A DNA stretch of 64,000 nt, from the NCBI RefSeq assembly GCF_027409185.1, contig NC_084463.1:49408907-49472906 (forward strand), in the 5' to 3' direction. This DNA is from Cynocephalus volans. Its lineage: Eukaryota > Chordata > Mammalia > Dermoptera > Cynocephalidae. The position numbers and the translations under genes are program-made. Within the stretch, counting starts at the first letter, position 1; each line of letters begins with the position of its first letter. Positions 35,321 to 46,656 of this stretch are shown in pieces. The notes under the pieces were generated by a model. The model searched no databases and was not told the DNA's origin. It worked only from the letters and a program-made list of their open reading frames with translations.

Positions 35321-37258
35321 CATAATATTTAACCTTAGATTTCATAGCATCATCCCTACTTCTAGTTAGTAGGAAGTAGAGCAGTTTTCAGCTGAGAAGA
35401 AGTTTGTGCTTAGAAATGTAGAAAGGTAATTTTAAATTCAGTACATTCAGTGTTACCCTACAGTTTGTTTACTTTCCCAGTTTCAGAGAAGCCCACCTTT
35501 CTCTTCCTATTGAGAAAAAAAGTTAATATGGTGTGATTGACCATGTTCCCCATGTAATGTGCTGGGTAGTGTGTAGAGTGATACACTAATTCTAAGTTGT
35601 GCTAGCAATTTAACAATTTTTTGTCTTACTTTGCCTTGGTATACATATGTTTTTATTTCACAAGCTAACTGAAATTTTATATTAGATTCCCAGTGTTGAA
35701 GAAATTATAAAAAGATATCAATTTTGCATATGTGGAATGATCCCATCTGTTCTGAATATGTCCTTTATCTCATTCTACTTAACAGAAATAACTATATTTT
35801 TTCTGATTATTCAGAACTTAAATCCATAAACATGTTTTCAGATTAATATAGAATTTGAATTTTTAAAACTGGTTTTTCATTCCTGAGAACATTGCTTTTA
35901 TAAATGTTCAGTCTTGTGAAATATAAAAATGTATTTCCAGGTAGTTTCTGAATTCTTGAAGCAGGCATTTTGAGGGTAGGTTTACTACATTGAAGAGATT
36001 ATGTGACCATGATGATGTCATTGGGCTAATCAATGAACACTAAATGGTCACCGTCTCTTTAAAAGGATGAGGCAGAATGTTTTCCTCATTGTTCTGAGGT
36101 CACCAGGGAGACCACAGTTCGATGGGGCAGCTGGAGCAGGTGAGAAGGTAGGAGGTGGTAAGCACTGCTCAGGAGGGTGGGCTCTGGGGCAGATGTGCTA
36201 GAAAAAGGTAGATATTCAGGTCCTACCTAGAAATAAAAGCATCTCAAGTGAGTGTTTAGGTGTGACTATTGAAAGAGGATCTAGAAGGAGAAATGTTATT
36301 TAAGTACACATAGATTAACTGTGCCACATTGATGTTTAGTAATTGTAAACATTAGTCTTCTAAAGATTTTCTTAGTTTTTTGATTAAAATGATGACATAG
36401 CTACAATATTATGAGTTTTTGAATAGTTACATTCATATACAATTTTGTTCAGCCTTTTCACTTTTTGTTCGTGTTTCTCTGCTCTGTGCTGGGTTTTGTT
36501 GAGCTGAGTTCACCTCTGAAGCAGGCTTATACTTGGAAAGAAGGAGATGTCTGATGGCTGACCTCTGAGCCTTCATCTTCTATGCCTCTGCCAGCCCCCC
36601 TGGGCAAACCCAAGATTGTCCGCTCCTTCCCGGGCTCTCTAAGTCCCTTCTCTCTGAGTGTACTGGTAATATCTGCCTTTCTGTGATAAAGTCCTTAAAG
36701 AGGGTGTTATGTGCTTTTTTCTAACTCCCCAGATGTATTTGTGGATAACATAATGTACATTCAAATATAAGATCACTTGGAAAGTGTAGTGCCTTTTTAT
36801 TTTAAAACTACTGATATGTGGCTTTAGTTACAGTTATTTAAGAGTTATAAAAAATTATTTTTTAATTTTCTTTTAGGATCTCTAGATAAAGTGAGATGTT
36901 GAAAATATGAATCCTGTTACTTGTGAACAGTGACCAACAACAACGGTGTTGTGAGGCCTGGCTGTCTACTTGAACCAAGAGATTTTGTCAGCTAGGTTTT
37001 TGGGGGTTTTTTTGTTTGCTTTTTGTTTTTTGTTTTGTATTTAGGATTCCAGCAGAAAAAGTATCCAAGCTTTCATTATTGGGTTTGTAAAGTATCAGTA
37101 CTGTTAAATGGTAATAACTAAATTTTAACTTAATAAGTTTGTGTCTTCTGTTAATAAAGTGGGAGTTATTTGTAAGGAGATTGACATAATGGAACATTCA
37201 TATTTATTTGAAATATTCTAAACTTTTGCCTAAAGTTTTCATTTGAAAATCATCTGTT
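35321..37258. other. Gene-free stretch upstream of the DIDO1-like gene
   Basis: No coding exon is seen. Two places look like small non-coding exons: one ends in GCAGCTGGAGCAG before GTGAGA (about 36090-36139), and one begins after CTTTTAG at 36877. Neither can be proved from sequence alone. There is no CpG island, although DIDO1 genes normally start from one. Confidence 0.35.
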
Positions 37259-37267
37259 AAGAATTAG

Positions 37268-37340
37268 GTTTACATGCTAACACCAAGGTCAGTGGTTTGG
37301 ATCCCCTTACCGGCCAGCCACCCAAGAAACAAACAAAAAG
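37268..37340 (+). repeat. tRNA-Ile-like SINE fragment, 3' part
   Basis: GCTAACACCAAGGTCAGTGG is followed by a GGATCCCC B-box-like phrase and CCGGCCAGCC. It ends in an A-rich CAAACAAAAAG tail at about 37325-37341. This is the same family as 31886-31984 in the opposite orientation, truncated at its 5' side. Confidence 0.75.
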
Positions 37341-38159
37341 AATTTGATTCACAGCGTCCCTTTATTCCTCCTACAGAAAGCTTTCCCCACAGAGGCAGGT
37401 CCCAGCGGTAGAGGTACTGCATCCACATGCCCTTCTTGGTGCAGGCTCCTCAGACTGCATCTTTAGTAGAAATTCAAAGTGTTATAAGAAAATTGGGACT
37501 TGACTTTCTTTTAAAATGTCTATCAAATTTACTGCAAGTTTGCTGATTTGTGTAAGCAAAGAAACTATTTCACAAAAAGTAAAATATTTAGCAAGAATGA
37601 ATAAACAGTTGTAATTTAGCGTTGTATTATAATTATCTATTCCAAGTATAATGTAGTATACTGTAGTATAGTAACAGCTCTGCTGTATGTACTGATAAGG
37701 AGCATGTCTTTGCTTTTTGTGTTATTTCTCACATTTAAAACCTATGACCTTTTCAGGTCAGCATTGCCTCCTAGATGAGAGCAGCTCAGTGTGATTTGCC
37801 CAGTGTCCCCAGCTGGCATGGTAAGCCCCCCTTTGTGTTGCCACCATCACAGAGGATCCTCTGCACACTACTGGGGGCCTGGGGTTTCCATGCTGATGCA
37901 GGGTCAGTGTTGGTGCCTGGTTTAGTTTAGCCATGTTGGGGCATAAAGGAAGGGGTGTGGTCCATGCCTCACCAGTTTCTGGGTGACTGAGGAGTGTGTG
38001 GGTCCGCTTTGCAGTCAGGCAGCACCTACAGCTGGATAGGAAACTGGGAAGTGACAACATTTAGATGGAAGCAAAAAGAAAAATTTAGGTTGCAAGTGAT
38101 CTTAAGTTGTGTGTTTTATGTTTTTAAGGTTTTCATTTAATACCTGTCTGTTCCCTCAG

Positions 38160-38236
38160 GTGGAACATCGCAGAAACCAGAATCATTAGCATTTAAATGT
38201 GATTAAAGCTGGACAGCTTGGAAAAGAATTCTCATG
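38160..38236 (+). other. Probable 5' UTR exon of the DIDO1-like gene
   Basis: A pyrimidine-rich tract and CCCTCAG precede 38160, and ATG followed by GTATGT forms a donor at 38236/38237. The 77 bases have no long frame. It lies about 0.9 kb upstream of the first coding exon on the same strand. If spliced to 39113, its last three bases are an ATG that overlaps the start region out of frame with the main ATG. Assignment is by position and splice borders only. Confidence 0.45.
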
Positions 38237-38380
38237 GTATGTACTGTTTTTCAGGTTTTGTTGTTTTAAACAAGAGGAAAAGTTTCACAAACATGATCCT
38301 CTAGAACCTATTAGAAAGTGAAAAAAATAGAGAAAAGTGTTATACTTTAAAGCTATTGCCTAGGTTCATATTTTCTAAGT

Positions 38381-38830
38381 GTCTCAGTTATCTGTTGCTG
38401 CTGACAATATCCCAGAAACTCAGTGTACTAAAACAATGCCTGTTTCTTATCTCTCAACGTTGTGGAATCTAAGCAGTGCTTCTCCCACATGGCACCCAAG
38501 AGGATCACTCAGAGTTCAGCCAGCAGGAAGGCTGGTATGGAGGGTCCAAGAGCAGCATCCCTCCTGGTCCTGGGTCAGGGCAGCTAAAGGCCAGGGCTCA
38601 GCTGGTCCTCTCCCCTACATGTAATCTCCAGCAGGGTGGTCTGCAGCCTAGGACTCCAGAGCCAATTAGATATGGCCAGTCCCCTTGCTGGCTGTCTGTC
38701 AACCTCACTCTGTGATCCTGTCTTTACCAAACTTGTGCTGGAGCTTATTTCCTTTGTTCCCTGATCCCTGTTTTGTAAAGCCCTGTCCTTAGCAGGTAAA
38801 TGGCAGCAGGACACATTTGAGTTGCTGACT
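38381..38830. repeat. Old interspersed repeat in the 5' UTR intron, class uncertain
   Basis: The opening phrase CTCAGTTATCTGTTGCTG, followed by a GACAATATCCCAGAAACTCA-like block and TTTCTTATCTCTCA, is typical of old mammalian repeats that begin near GTTATCTATTGCTGTGTAAC. I leave the class open. No gene is present in it. Confidence 0.4.
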
Positions 38831-39112
38831 GTTTTTTCCTACCAAACATTACATATGTAACTATTAAAGTTTCCTTAATGAGTCTCCTGAAATCATCTTA
38901 TGTGCCACACTTCACGTGCCACACTTCACGAAACACTGGTCAACAGGGCTTACTTCATGCACAGTCCCACATCTTGTAGGTAGAGTATTGTTCCATTTCA
39001 TCCTGTTATTTACATTTAGGCAGGTTGTGCTCCCTCTTGTGTGTGGTTGAGGTTGTGTCATCTTTTTGCTCAGTGGCTTGCTGGTCATGATGTGATTACA
39101 TTTTCTCATTAG

Positions 39113-39950
39113 GTATGGAAGGTAAAGGTGACCTGCGCAGTGAGGACGCATCTGAGATGATCAAACCCACAAGGAAAGCCTTCATCAAAACCCAGGGATT
39201 CGGAAGAACAACTGTTGCTAAGCGAGAGAGTGTGGGAGATGTGGAGGCAGGCTCACAGGGGCAGCAGCCCCCACGGCAGCACAGCCTGGCCTTGGGATGC
39301 AGTGGGACGTGGCCACAGTGCACCGAGCCAGTGGAGGAATCCCTTACAATAGTTCAGCGCCGAGGAAGGAAGAACGCTCATGTCTCCTTTGAAGATTCCA
39401 GTGAGCCAATGTCTTGTCCAGTCCCAGATGTTGAAACTGCCTTGGAAGGGAGGATAGGAAGTACCTCTGAGATGAAAAGTGGCCCCCACTCTGGTTCCTT
39501 GAGTGTACAGGAGCGACCTGCCTCTTCTGGAAAGGCCAGAGGAAGCAAGGAAAAGGAGGATACCTCCGACAATGACAGTGATGGCCTGACTTTGAAGGAG
39601 CTTCAGAATCGCCTTTGGGGAAAGCGAGAGCAAGAGCCACCTGACAGGCCCCTGAAAAGCATCCAGAATCACCTAAGAAAGAAGCATCGGGAGGAGAATC
39701 CCACAGACACTGTGCATGTCAAGGCAGGAAATACTGTCGAGAATGCTCTGCCCAGCAAGCAAGAGCCAGAGACTGTGCAGAGGGTTGTGTCCCAGGCAGT
39801 GACCGATGACCAAGAGAGTCAGCGGGAGAGGACAGCAGCTCAGCAAGTGAAAGGTGAAGAGAGCAGGGACTCGGGCAAGCCTAAGCCTGAATGTGAGCTG
39901 CACAACCCCAACACCCTGGACCGCATGTGTCTCCAGCCTCGTAACAACAG
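39113..39950 (+). CDS. DIDO1-like coding exon 1 (N-terminal region, first half of PHD)
   Basis: The acceptor is TTCTCATTAG before 39113 and the ATG is at 39115, two bases inside the exon. The N-terminus has the family's KPT-K-F--T-GF-RTT pattern. The acidic/basic mid-region carries the SDGLTLKELQNRL block followed by KREQEP, near residues 155-175. The exon ends within the PHD finger at the NNR codons (AACAACAG then GTGGGT). The first zinc-ligand pair, C-x-C in the family, reads R-x-C here. The open frame runs on past the donor to 40130, but that part is intron. Confidence 0.85.
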
Positions 39951-40710
39951 GTGGGTCATGGGAGGACAGGGATGGGCTGCCCCAGCTTTAAAAGAAATCT
40001 GGGTGATGAAAATAGTGTTTATATTTGTTTTGATTTTAAATGTTACAAAGCTAGGCTGGATGAATAATTTGTTTATTCAAAAAAGACGAACTCATCATTA
40101 TCAAAAAAGGAATGAAAGGCCTGCCTAGAGCCACCCCTCCCCTGTGGTAGCCACCCAACATGTGGCTGTTTATACTCAAAAGTGATGAGCATGGGAGGAG
40201 GTGAGAAGCTCCCTGCCCCTACCCAGCCATGTGCAGCCAGTGGCTGCCGAGTACCCCACACGTGGTCTCAGTAATCTGTCAGAGAGTGCTCCCATAGACT
40301 GTTCCTTGGGAGACAGCAGAGGGCCAGGTGCAGACTGGTGGAACCCCAGTGTGGACATGGGGGCAGCTCAGAGTCTTCGCTAGACTTTGGTGTTAAGGAA
40401 TCTCTATTGGCTTGTTGGTGGGACAAAGGCATCACTGCTGTTTTGAGGAGACATATACTGAAGTAGTTAGGGTACAATGCCTGGAAAGCCTATAGCTCAC
40501 TCCAGCCAAAAAGGATACACAAATTTAGTTGAATGTTAGTAAAATCAGTAGAGGGGCATATGTGTTCTTTGTTCCGTTCTCTGTACTTTTATGTATATTT
40601 GCATTTTCTAAGCAATAGAATGTTAAAACCTCTTGGACTTCTTAATTTGTCAGAAAGTGAGTGTTTGTCCCTCATGTCCCATTCCTAATATCACTGTTTT
40701 ATGATTTCAG

Positions 40711-41032
40711 GTTTATGAGTTGCTGTGACCAATGTGAAGAACGGTTTTGTGGCAATTCTGGGGGCGCTTCTCAGGCTCGAGGAAGGCTTTTGGAAAGGAA
40801 CAGGGAAGATTATACCTGCCCAGACTGCACCGTTCTGCAAGTGCAGGATGAGACTAAGGCAGAAACCACAGACCATCAGGAAACTAAATTTAGACCTGGA
40901 GATGCTGATGACACAGAGTTTACAAGTACAGGAACAGTGGAGCAAAAATCTAGTGAAGACCGAAAGATAAAGAGGAGAGTTGAGAAAGCTGCAAATCCAA
41001 GTGGCAAGAAAAAACTCAAGCTTTGCCAGCCT
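40711..41032 (+). CDS. DIDO1-like coding exon 2 (second half of PHD)
   Basis: It starts after ATGATTTCAG and ends before GTGAGT. It continues the PHD finger: CCDQCEERF keeps a Cys pair, but the family's aromatic-cage Trp (EEWF) is Arg, the following His is Cys, and the next Cys (HGDC) is Ser. The closing CPDC pair is present. After the finger come the VQDET and EQKSSED motifs and the lysine-rich NPSGKKKLK nuclear-localisation-type stretch. The phase joins exactly to exon 1 (one base completes an Arg codon) and ends on a codon boundary. Confidence 0.85.
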
Positions 41033-42992
41033 GTGAGTATTTTGCCTACTGAGGTAAACATTAAGGGGATGAACTTATGGGTTCCAGACTTGCTATTGGC
41101 AGAAATATCAAGGTTGGGAAAGTTTCTGTCTTGAAATAAGCTAATTTCTACCAGGACAGGTGCTGCATCTGGGTGGGGCTTCCTGAGCTCTGCCCCCATC
41201 TCCTGCCCACACCATCTGGACAAGCATCTGTACTTACCTCATCAGCTGTTGTGCTCTTAATTCTTAACAATCACTTTTATTTCCATGTTCTTGATGTTAC
41301 TTATGTATTTTATGTGTATCAGCAGCATTGTTTTTGAATTGCTGAAATGCGTGTGCCCTCCTGTCCACCCACACACACCATCTCGAGCTGCCTTGTGGTT
41401 CTTTTGCCATCTTGGTTTGGGAAGCCCTGAGCGGTCTTGGTGCCTGCATCAGTCTGACCCTCACTATTCTTGGCTCAGTGTGTCATTTCTCTGCCTTGTG
41501 GCTATTTACTTGACTCTCCTTGCCACCTGGTTTTTATGTCCCTCTGGGGCTGTGATTCTTCATCATTTCTTCCACATATGTCAGCTTCTGCTGTTGAGGA
41601 GAGATGTCACATGCTCATAATCTCCATTCCAGTGCCCATGAGAGGACGTGATTCAGAGCATGTTTCACTCTGGGCCTTCCTGAGTCCCTGGCCCACCCCT
41701 ACCCTGGCAGCTTGTCCTCTAACTGGGGCCAACCAAACAGGAGGCTTTGAGGTTGCTGTGTCTCAAAGCATCTCTGCCTTATGAACACTCTTGCACTGTT
41801 AGCTGCAAGGTGGAAGTGCAAGGACTGAGCCATTTAAATAAATGTGCCATGAAAGTATTAAGAGTGACTAAATGGAAATATGACACTACTGTTAATATCA
41901 CAGTCATTAAGAAAAATTAATAGGAAAATTTCTCCATTTCATCATTATCGTCAATGTGTTTTACTTAAGCTTATATAAAATTTTATTCTAAGTAAAACAG
42001 ATTCTGTGGAAGAAAAATAACTATGTTAATTATTTAATTTGAGAAATAAGTTTTCACTTAAGTACATTTGAGGGATGCCTTCATGTGTATTTTAGTCTTG
42101 ACCATCAACACAGAAGCAACCAAGTGTACATCTTGTGCTGTATTAGGTTTTTGTTACTGTATACCACACTACCACAAACTTAGCTTAGAACATCACACAT
42201 TTATGGTTTCAGTTTCTGTTGTTCTCAAGCCTGGGCATGATTTCACTGGGCCCTCTGATTGGGATCTTAACAGGACTGCAGTCAGGCTGTGACTCTTGTC
42301 TCATCAGAGGCTCAGCAGGGGAAAGATCCCCTTCCAGAATCCCTCATGCTGTTCAGTATATAAGTATGTCCCATGCAATTTTTGTGGCATACTTATATAA
42401 TATTTTTTGTTTGTTTATCTGAAATCCAGATTTAGTTGTGTGTCCCGTATTTTATCTAGCAGCTGTACTCAGATCCTAAACTTGGTTGGCCTTCCCAAAG
42501 CAGGGTAGCTTATTTCACAATCAGCAATGGAGTCTCCTCTCTTTAGGAAAGGCCAGTTTCTCTCTTAAGGGTCCTTTCTGGTCATCTCATTTGGGACCTT
42601 GCTTACCTGTGCAAATTACTGCACGTTTGCCCTATAGCAGAACCTGATTGTAGGTATGAAGTCTCATCGTGTGCATGGACCTTGCTCATGCTCAAGATGG
42701 AGGGAATTATACAGAGCATATGTACCAGCGGCAGGTGTCCTAAGGGTCACCTTAGAGTTCTGCCCACCACAGATGGTTTGAAGGACAGTTAAAATGTGAA
42801 TACCTTGCCTCAGGGAAATACACTCATGTAGTTTGAATAAGTAAAGATAGGATTTTATTCATATTAAAAATATTATTGACATCTCTTAATTAAAAACAGT
42901 GAGCTTGGTACTACACATAGTGATTTTACACAGCATTTTAACTGCTGAAATTGTCAAGCACACTGTCTAAAGCTCCCTGTTTTGCTCTGCAG
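41033..42992 (+). other. Intron 2 with an old repeat near 42130-42780
   Basis: The intron contains no exon. An old interspersed repeat is likely at about 42130-42780: it opens with TTTTTGTTACTGTATACCAC and CACAAACTTAGCTTAGAA, a typical LTR or transposon edge. A hairpin-like segment at 42352-42400 (AGTATATAAGTATGTC against a near-complementary arm) lies within it. Open frames over 41285-41784 have no domain match. Confidence 0.5.
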
Positions 42993-43205
42993 GTGGTAGA
43001 GGCTCCAGGCACCTCCCGGTGTACCAGACCTGGGCGCTCCAATGTGGTGCAGCCCAACCTGGCCTACTGCAGCAAGGACCGCATTCTTAAATATGCTGCA
43101 GCTACTATGAAATGCTTAAGTTCAGGCAAAGAACAGAAGCCAAAACCTAAGGAGAAGATCAAGATGAAGCCAGAGAAGCTCCGTCTTGCACAGTATAGTG
43201 TTCAG
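42993..43205 (+). CDS. DIDO1-like coding exon 3
   Basis: It lies between CTCTGCAG and GTAAGT and is exactly 71 codons. It begins VVEAPGTS and holds the second Cys-containing block of DIDO1: a Cys, AQP/VQP, YCSKD and ILKYAAATMK. It ends in the SSGKEQKPKPKEK lysine-rich motif, which is almost unchanged from mammalian DIDO1. Of the family's CIGPGCC cysteines only the first is kept (CTRPGRS), which would disable this small zinc-binding element. Confidence 0.85.
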
Positions 43206-43599
43206 GTAAGTTGACTCAGACCACCCTTTGAACAATTGGAGCAAAATTTGTGTAACAGTGTTTCCCCCTGAGACTTGTGTTTTTATTTATTTGTAGAATG
43301 TAAGGGAAAGCAGATACAGATGTACTGCAGATAGTATCACCTTTACCTTTGTCTTCCACCTTTTCCACCTATTTTTTTTTCATAACCCATTAGCTGAAAT
43401 TCAGTCATATAAATGCAGTAAAGCAAAAGCAGCTAACTCACTGCTGCATGGAGAACATAAGACTTCAGGACACTGGCAGCAGTCTTGAATAAAAGAGTTG
43501 GTAGTCACCCGATGGAGTTTGTATAGAGAGTAGACACACAGGGCAGTTGGGAGGGAGGTGAGCTCTGGACAAGTCTGTGTTCTTCATTTGAGACCTCAC

Positions 43600-44010
43600 T
43601 CACAAGATTGTTTGTTTATTACTTTTATTCATTTATTTTTAATAGACTTTACTTTTTAGAGCAGTTTTAGGTTCACAGCAATATTGAGCAGGAAGTACAG
43701 AGATTTCCCATGTGTATCCCTGACCCACACATGTGTAGCTTGTCCCATTAGCAACATTGCCCAACAAAGTGGTACATTTGTTACAATTAATGAAACGGAT
43801 TTATACATCATCGTCATCCAAAGACCACAGTTTACATTAGAGTTCACACTTTTTTGTGTATTCTGTGGGTTTGGACAGATGTTTAATGATGTGTGTCTAC
43901 CATGATACTGTCACAGAATTTCATTGCCTTGAAATCCTCTCTACCTATTCATCCATTCCTCCTCCATAACCTCTGGTCTTTTTACTGTCTCCATAGCTTA
44001 CCTGTTTTTA
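43600..44010 (-). repeat. Old L1M-type LINE 3' end in intron 3
   Basis: Phrases GAGCAGTTTTAGGTTCACAG, then AAAGTGGTACATTTGTTACA and TGTGGGTTTGGACA, are characteristic of the 3' end region of old L1M elements read in reverse. There is no coding content. Confidence 0.6.
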
Positions 44011-44039
44011 TTTATTTACTTATGTTTTATTTTTTGCTA

Positions 44040-44475
44040 AAAGAGAAGTTTATTTAATATAAATACATATATTAGTAAAAAAGAAAGATCTCAAATCAGC
44101 AATCACCTTTGCACCTCAGGAAACTAGAAAATGAAGAGCAAACTAAGCCCAGACCAAGCAAAGAATGTAAATAATAAAAATTAGAGTATAGAAAATGAAA
44201 CAAAATAGAAAAAAATGTAGGGAAAATCAATGAAAGTAAATGTTGGTAATTTGATGAGATCCATAAAATTGGCAAACCTTTGTCTAGGTGGACTAAGAAA
44301 AAAGAAAACTCAAATAACTAAAATCAGAAATGAAAGAGGGGTCATTACAATGAAACTTACAGAAATCAAAAGGGTTATAGGAGAATACTATGCATAATTG
44401 TTGGTCAACAAATTAGATCATCTAGATGAAATGAATAAATTTCTTGAAACACATCACCTACCAAGACTGAATTTT
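44040..44475 (+). repeat. Old LINE-1 ORF2 fragment in intron 3, plus strand
   Basis: Plus-strand reading gives the ORF2 region after the endonuclease in broken frames: KIGKPLSRWTKK-like, [14 protein letters not shown] and LVNKLDHLDEMNKFLETHHL phrases (44260-44470). It abuts L1 ORF1 sequence of the opposite orientation. Confidence 0.65.
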
Positions 44476-44529
44476 GTAAGAAGCAGTTTCAACAGAACTA
44501 TGGCTAGTAAGATGGGTGATTACCATTTT

Positions 44530-45935
44530 TTGAATTGCTGGTGTAGGACTCCCTTGAGGATTTCTTACAGGGCTGGTGACATGGTGGTAAACTCCCACAA
44601 TTTTTGTCTGGAAAATACACTATTTCTCTCTCATTTCTGAGGGATAGCCTTACAGGATATGGTGTGCTTCTCTGGCAGCTTATTTCTTTTAGTATTTTCA
44701 GTATGTTATCCCATTTCCTTCTGTCCTGCAGAGTTACTGTTGAAAAGTTTGCTGTTAGTCTGATAAGGGCTCCCTTATAGGTGACTTGATGCTTTTCTCT
44801 TGCTTCTTTTAAAATATTCTCTTTGTCTTTGAGCTTTGCCAGTTTGACTACTTACTGTGTGTCTTGGAGAGGATTATTGGGGTGAATCTGTTTGGGGATC
44901 TTTGAGCTTCCTGGGTCTGGAGGTCCATGTCTCTCCCTGTTCCTGGGAAGTTTACCATTATTATTTCATTGGATAGGTTTTCCATGCCTTTTCATTTCTC
45001 CTCCTCTTCTGGAACACCCATGAGTTGAATTTTTGTGTGCCTAAGGTTGCCTTGTAGCTCTCTTAGATTTTCTTCCTTTTTTAAAGGTTTCTTTTCTTTT
45101 CTTTCTTTCTTTTTTCTTTTTTTCCTGCCTGGGTAATTTTTAAAAAGCTCATCTTCAAGATAAGACATCATTTCTTCTGCTTGTTCTATCCTGCTGCTTA
45201 AGGCTGTTCATTGTGTTATTTCGTTGAGTGAATCTTTCAGTTCCATGAGTTCTGATCATTCTTTTATAAGATATTAATCTCTTTGTAAATTTCCTCCCTT
45301 ATATCATAGATTTTTTTTCTCATTTTTTTATGTTGTCTGAGTCTTCTCTTATGTCAGTGAGTTCCTTTAAGATTGTTGCTCATAATACCCTTTAGGTCCT
45401 TGCAAGGGTTTCTTGCTATATACAGTCTGGTATTGCTGAGTTACTGTATTCTTTTGGTGGTGTCATATTTTCTTGGATTTTCATATTTCTAGTATCTCTA
45501 TATTTATGTCTGGTCATCTGTTAGAGAATAGTTGCTGCTTCTTCTGTTACTCTGGAGTGGGCTTTGAAGAGAAGGATGTACTCTTCTTTTTCCACACTCC
45601 ACTGGTGTCAATGCCATTAGGTATCTGGTAGGCTGTCTGCATGACAGCTGTGATACTGTGGTGGTCTTGAGCTGCTTTTGCAGCAGCCATGGCTGTGGTA
45701 GTGGTTGTGGTGGTGCACCCATGTGGAAGGGGTTTTTTAGTGTGCTCCGTGTCTGCTTCCAGGCAGGAGATGCTGCCCTCAGGGGCTGCCTTGGACTCCA
45801 GGCATGCTCTGCTTCTTGCCTGCTTCCAGGTGGATGAGGCTGCCTTTGGTACTCTGTGGAATTTGGGGAGAATTCAGGGATGGCTGGAAATCACAGGTTC
45901 TTCTCTCAGGCCTGTCCTGGGGCTCAGGTTGATGT
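44530..45935 (-). repeat. Old LINE-1 ORF1 and 5' UTR fragment in intron 3, minus strand
   Basis: The plus strand at 44545-44900 is the reverse complement of the L1 ORF1 C-terminal half; compare the similar phrases at 5940-6250 and 9840-10140. It continues through the coiled-coil region (to about 45400) into 5' UTR-type sequence ending near 45935. All frames are interrupted. Confidence 0.7.
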
Positions 45936-46442
45936 TACATTTATGACAAGCAAAGTGTAACTAACACTGTTTGGAGAGTTTTCTTGATTATTTTCAAATG
46001 CTTATTTTACTTTTAGGTGACTTAATTTTTAAAGTTGGTAGTTTTGAATCATAGAACTGACAAAGAAGTGGTTGCTGCTGCACCCAGGAGGAGAATGGCT
46101 GCACCAAGCATGCCCTGGGCCTGGCAGAGGATAAAGAAACATCATTTGTGCTCTTCGTGCATCCTGTGTCACTGCTCTCATACCTCAGCAAGGTTACAGG
46201 GGGTCCTGTGTCAGGGATCTTCTTGTCACTCAAAAAGTTGGAATACTGAATAAGAGGTGGGAGTGCTAAGTGTTAGCTCAATGTGCAAAGGTAGCCAGAC
46301 TGCTGCTAGGCAAATGTGGTGTGCAGACTCAGGGTAGATGACCCAAAGAAGGTATAGGATTATGACCTTTCTTGCTCAGTGAAATGAAGTGGAGGTGTAC
46401 TTTCTGGCCTTCTTAATAATTGGGGTTTTACTTATTATCCAG

Positions 46443-46656
46443 GGAGGCATTAAAAGCTCTTCTCTGCACGAGAGACCAGCTCCAGAAAAAAAAGAAGGCA
46501 CAGTGAAGAAGGCGGTGGTGACTTTTTCTAGGAGCAAATCCCTCGGGAAGGAGACAACTTGTGAAAGCAGCATGCCGTCCTGGGCAAGCAACCACAATTA
46601 CAGTGCAGTAAAGCTGGAAAAGACTTCCACTGTCTCATCATCACTGTTGTGCAAAC
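46443..46656 (+). CDS. DIDO1-like coding exon 4
   Basis: It lies between TTATTATCCAG and GTATGT, with one base carried over to the next exon. It encodes GGIKSSSLHERPAPEKKEG, then TVKKAVV, and PSWASNHNYSAVK near the end. All of these match the DIDO1 linker between the PHD and TFIIS regions. The frame is open; an upstream extension to 46389 is intronic. Confidence 0.85.

Noticed and set aside
36090..36139. A further upstream exon ending at GCAGCTGGAGCAG before GTGAGA
   Set aside because: The donor looks acceptable but no matching acceptor, frame or known similarity supports it.
31886..37340. Functional tRNA-Ile genes
   Set aside because: Only parts of the tRNA outline remain, the B-box is degenerate and A-rich tails follow, so these are SINE fragments.
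39115..40130. A single 337-codon open frame as a complete gene
   Set aside because: The family match stops at a consensus splice donor at 39950/39951 and continues in the next exon at 40711; the rest is intron read-through.
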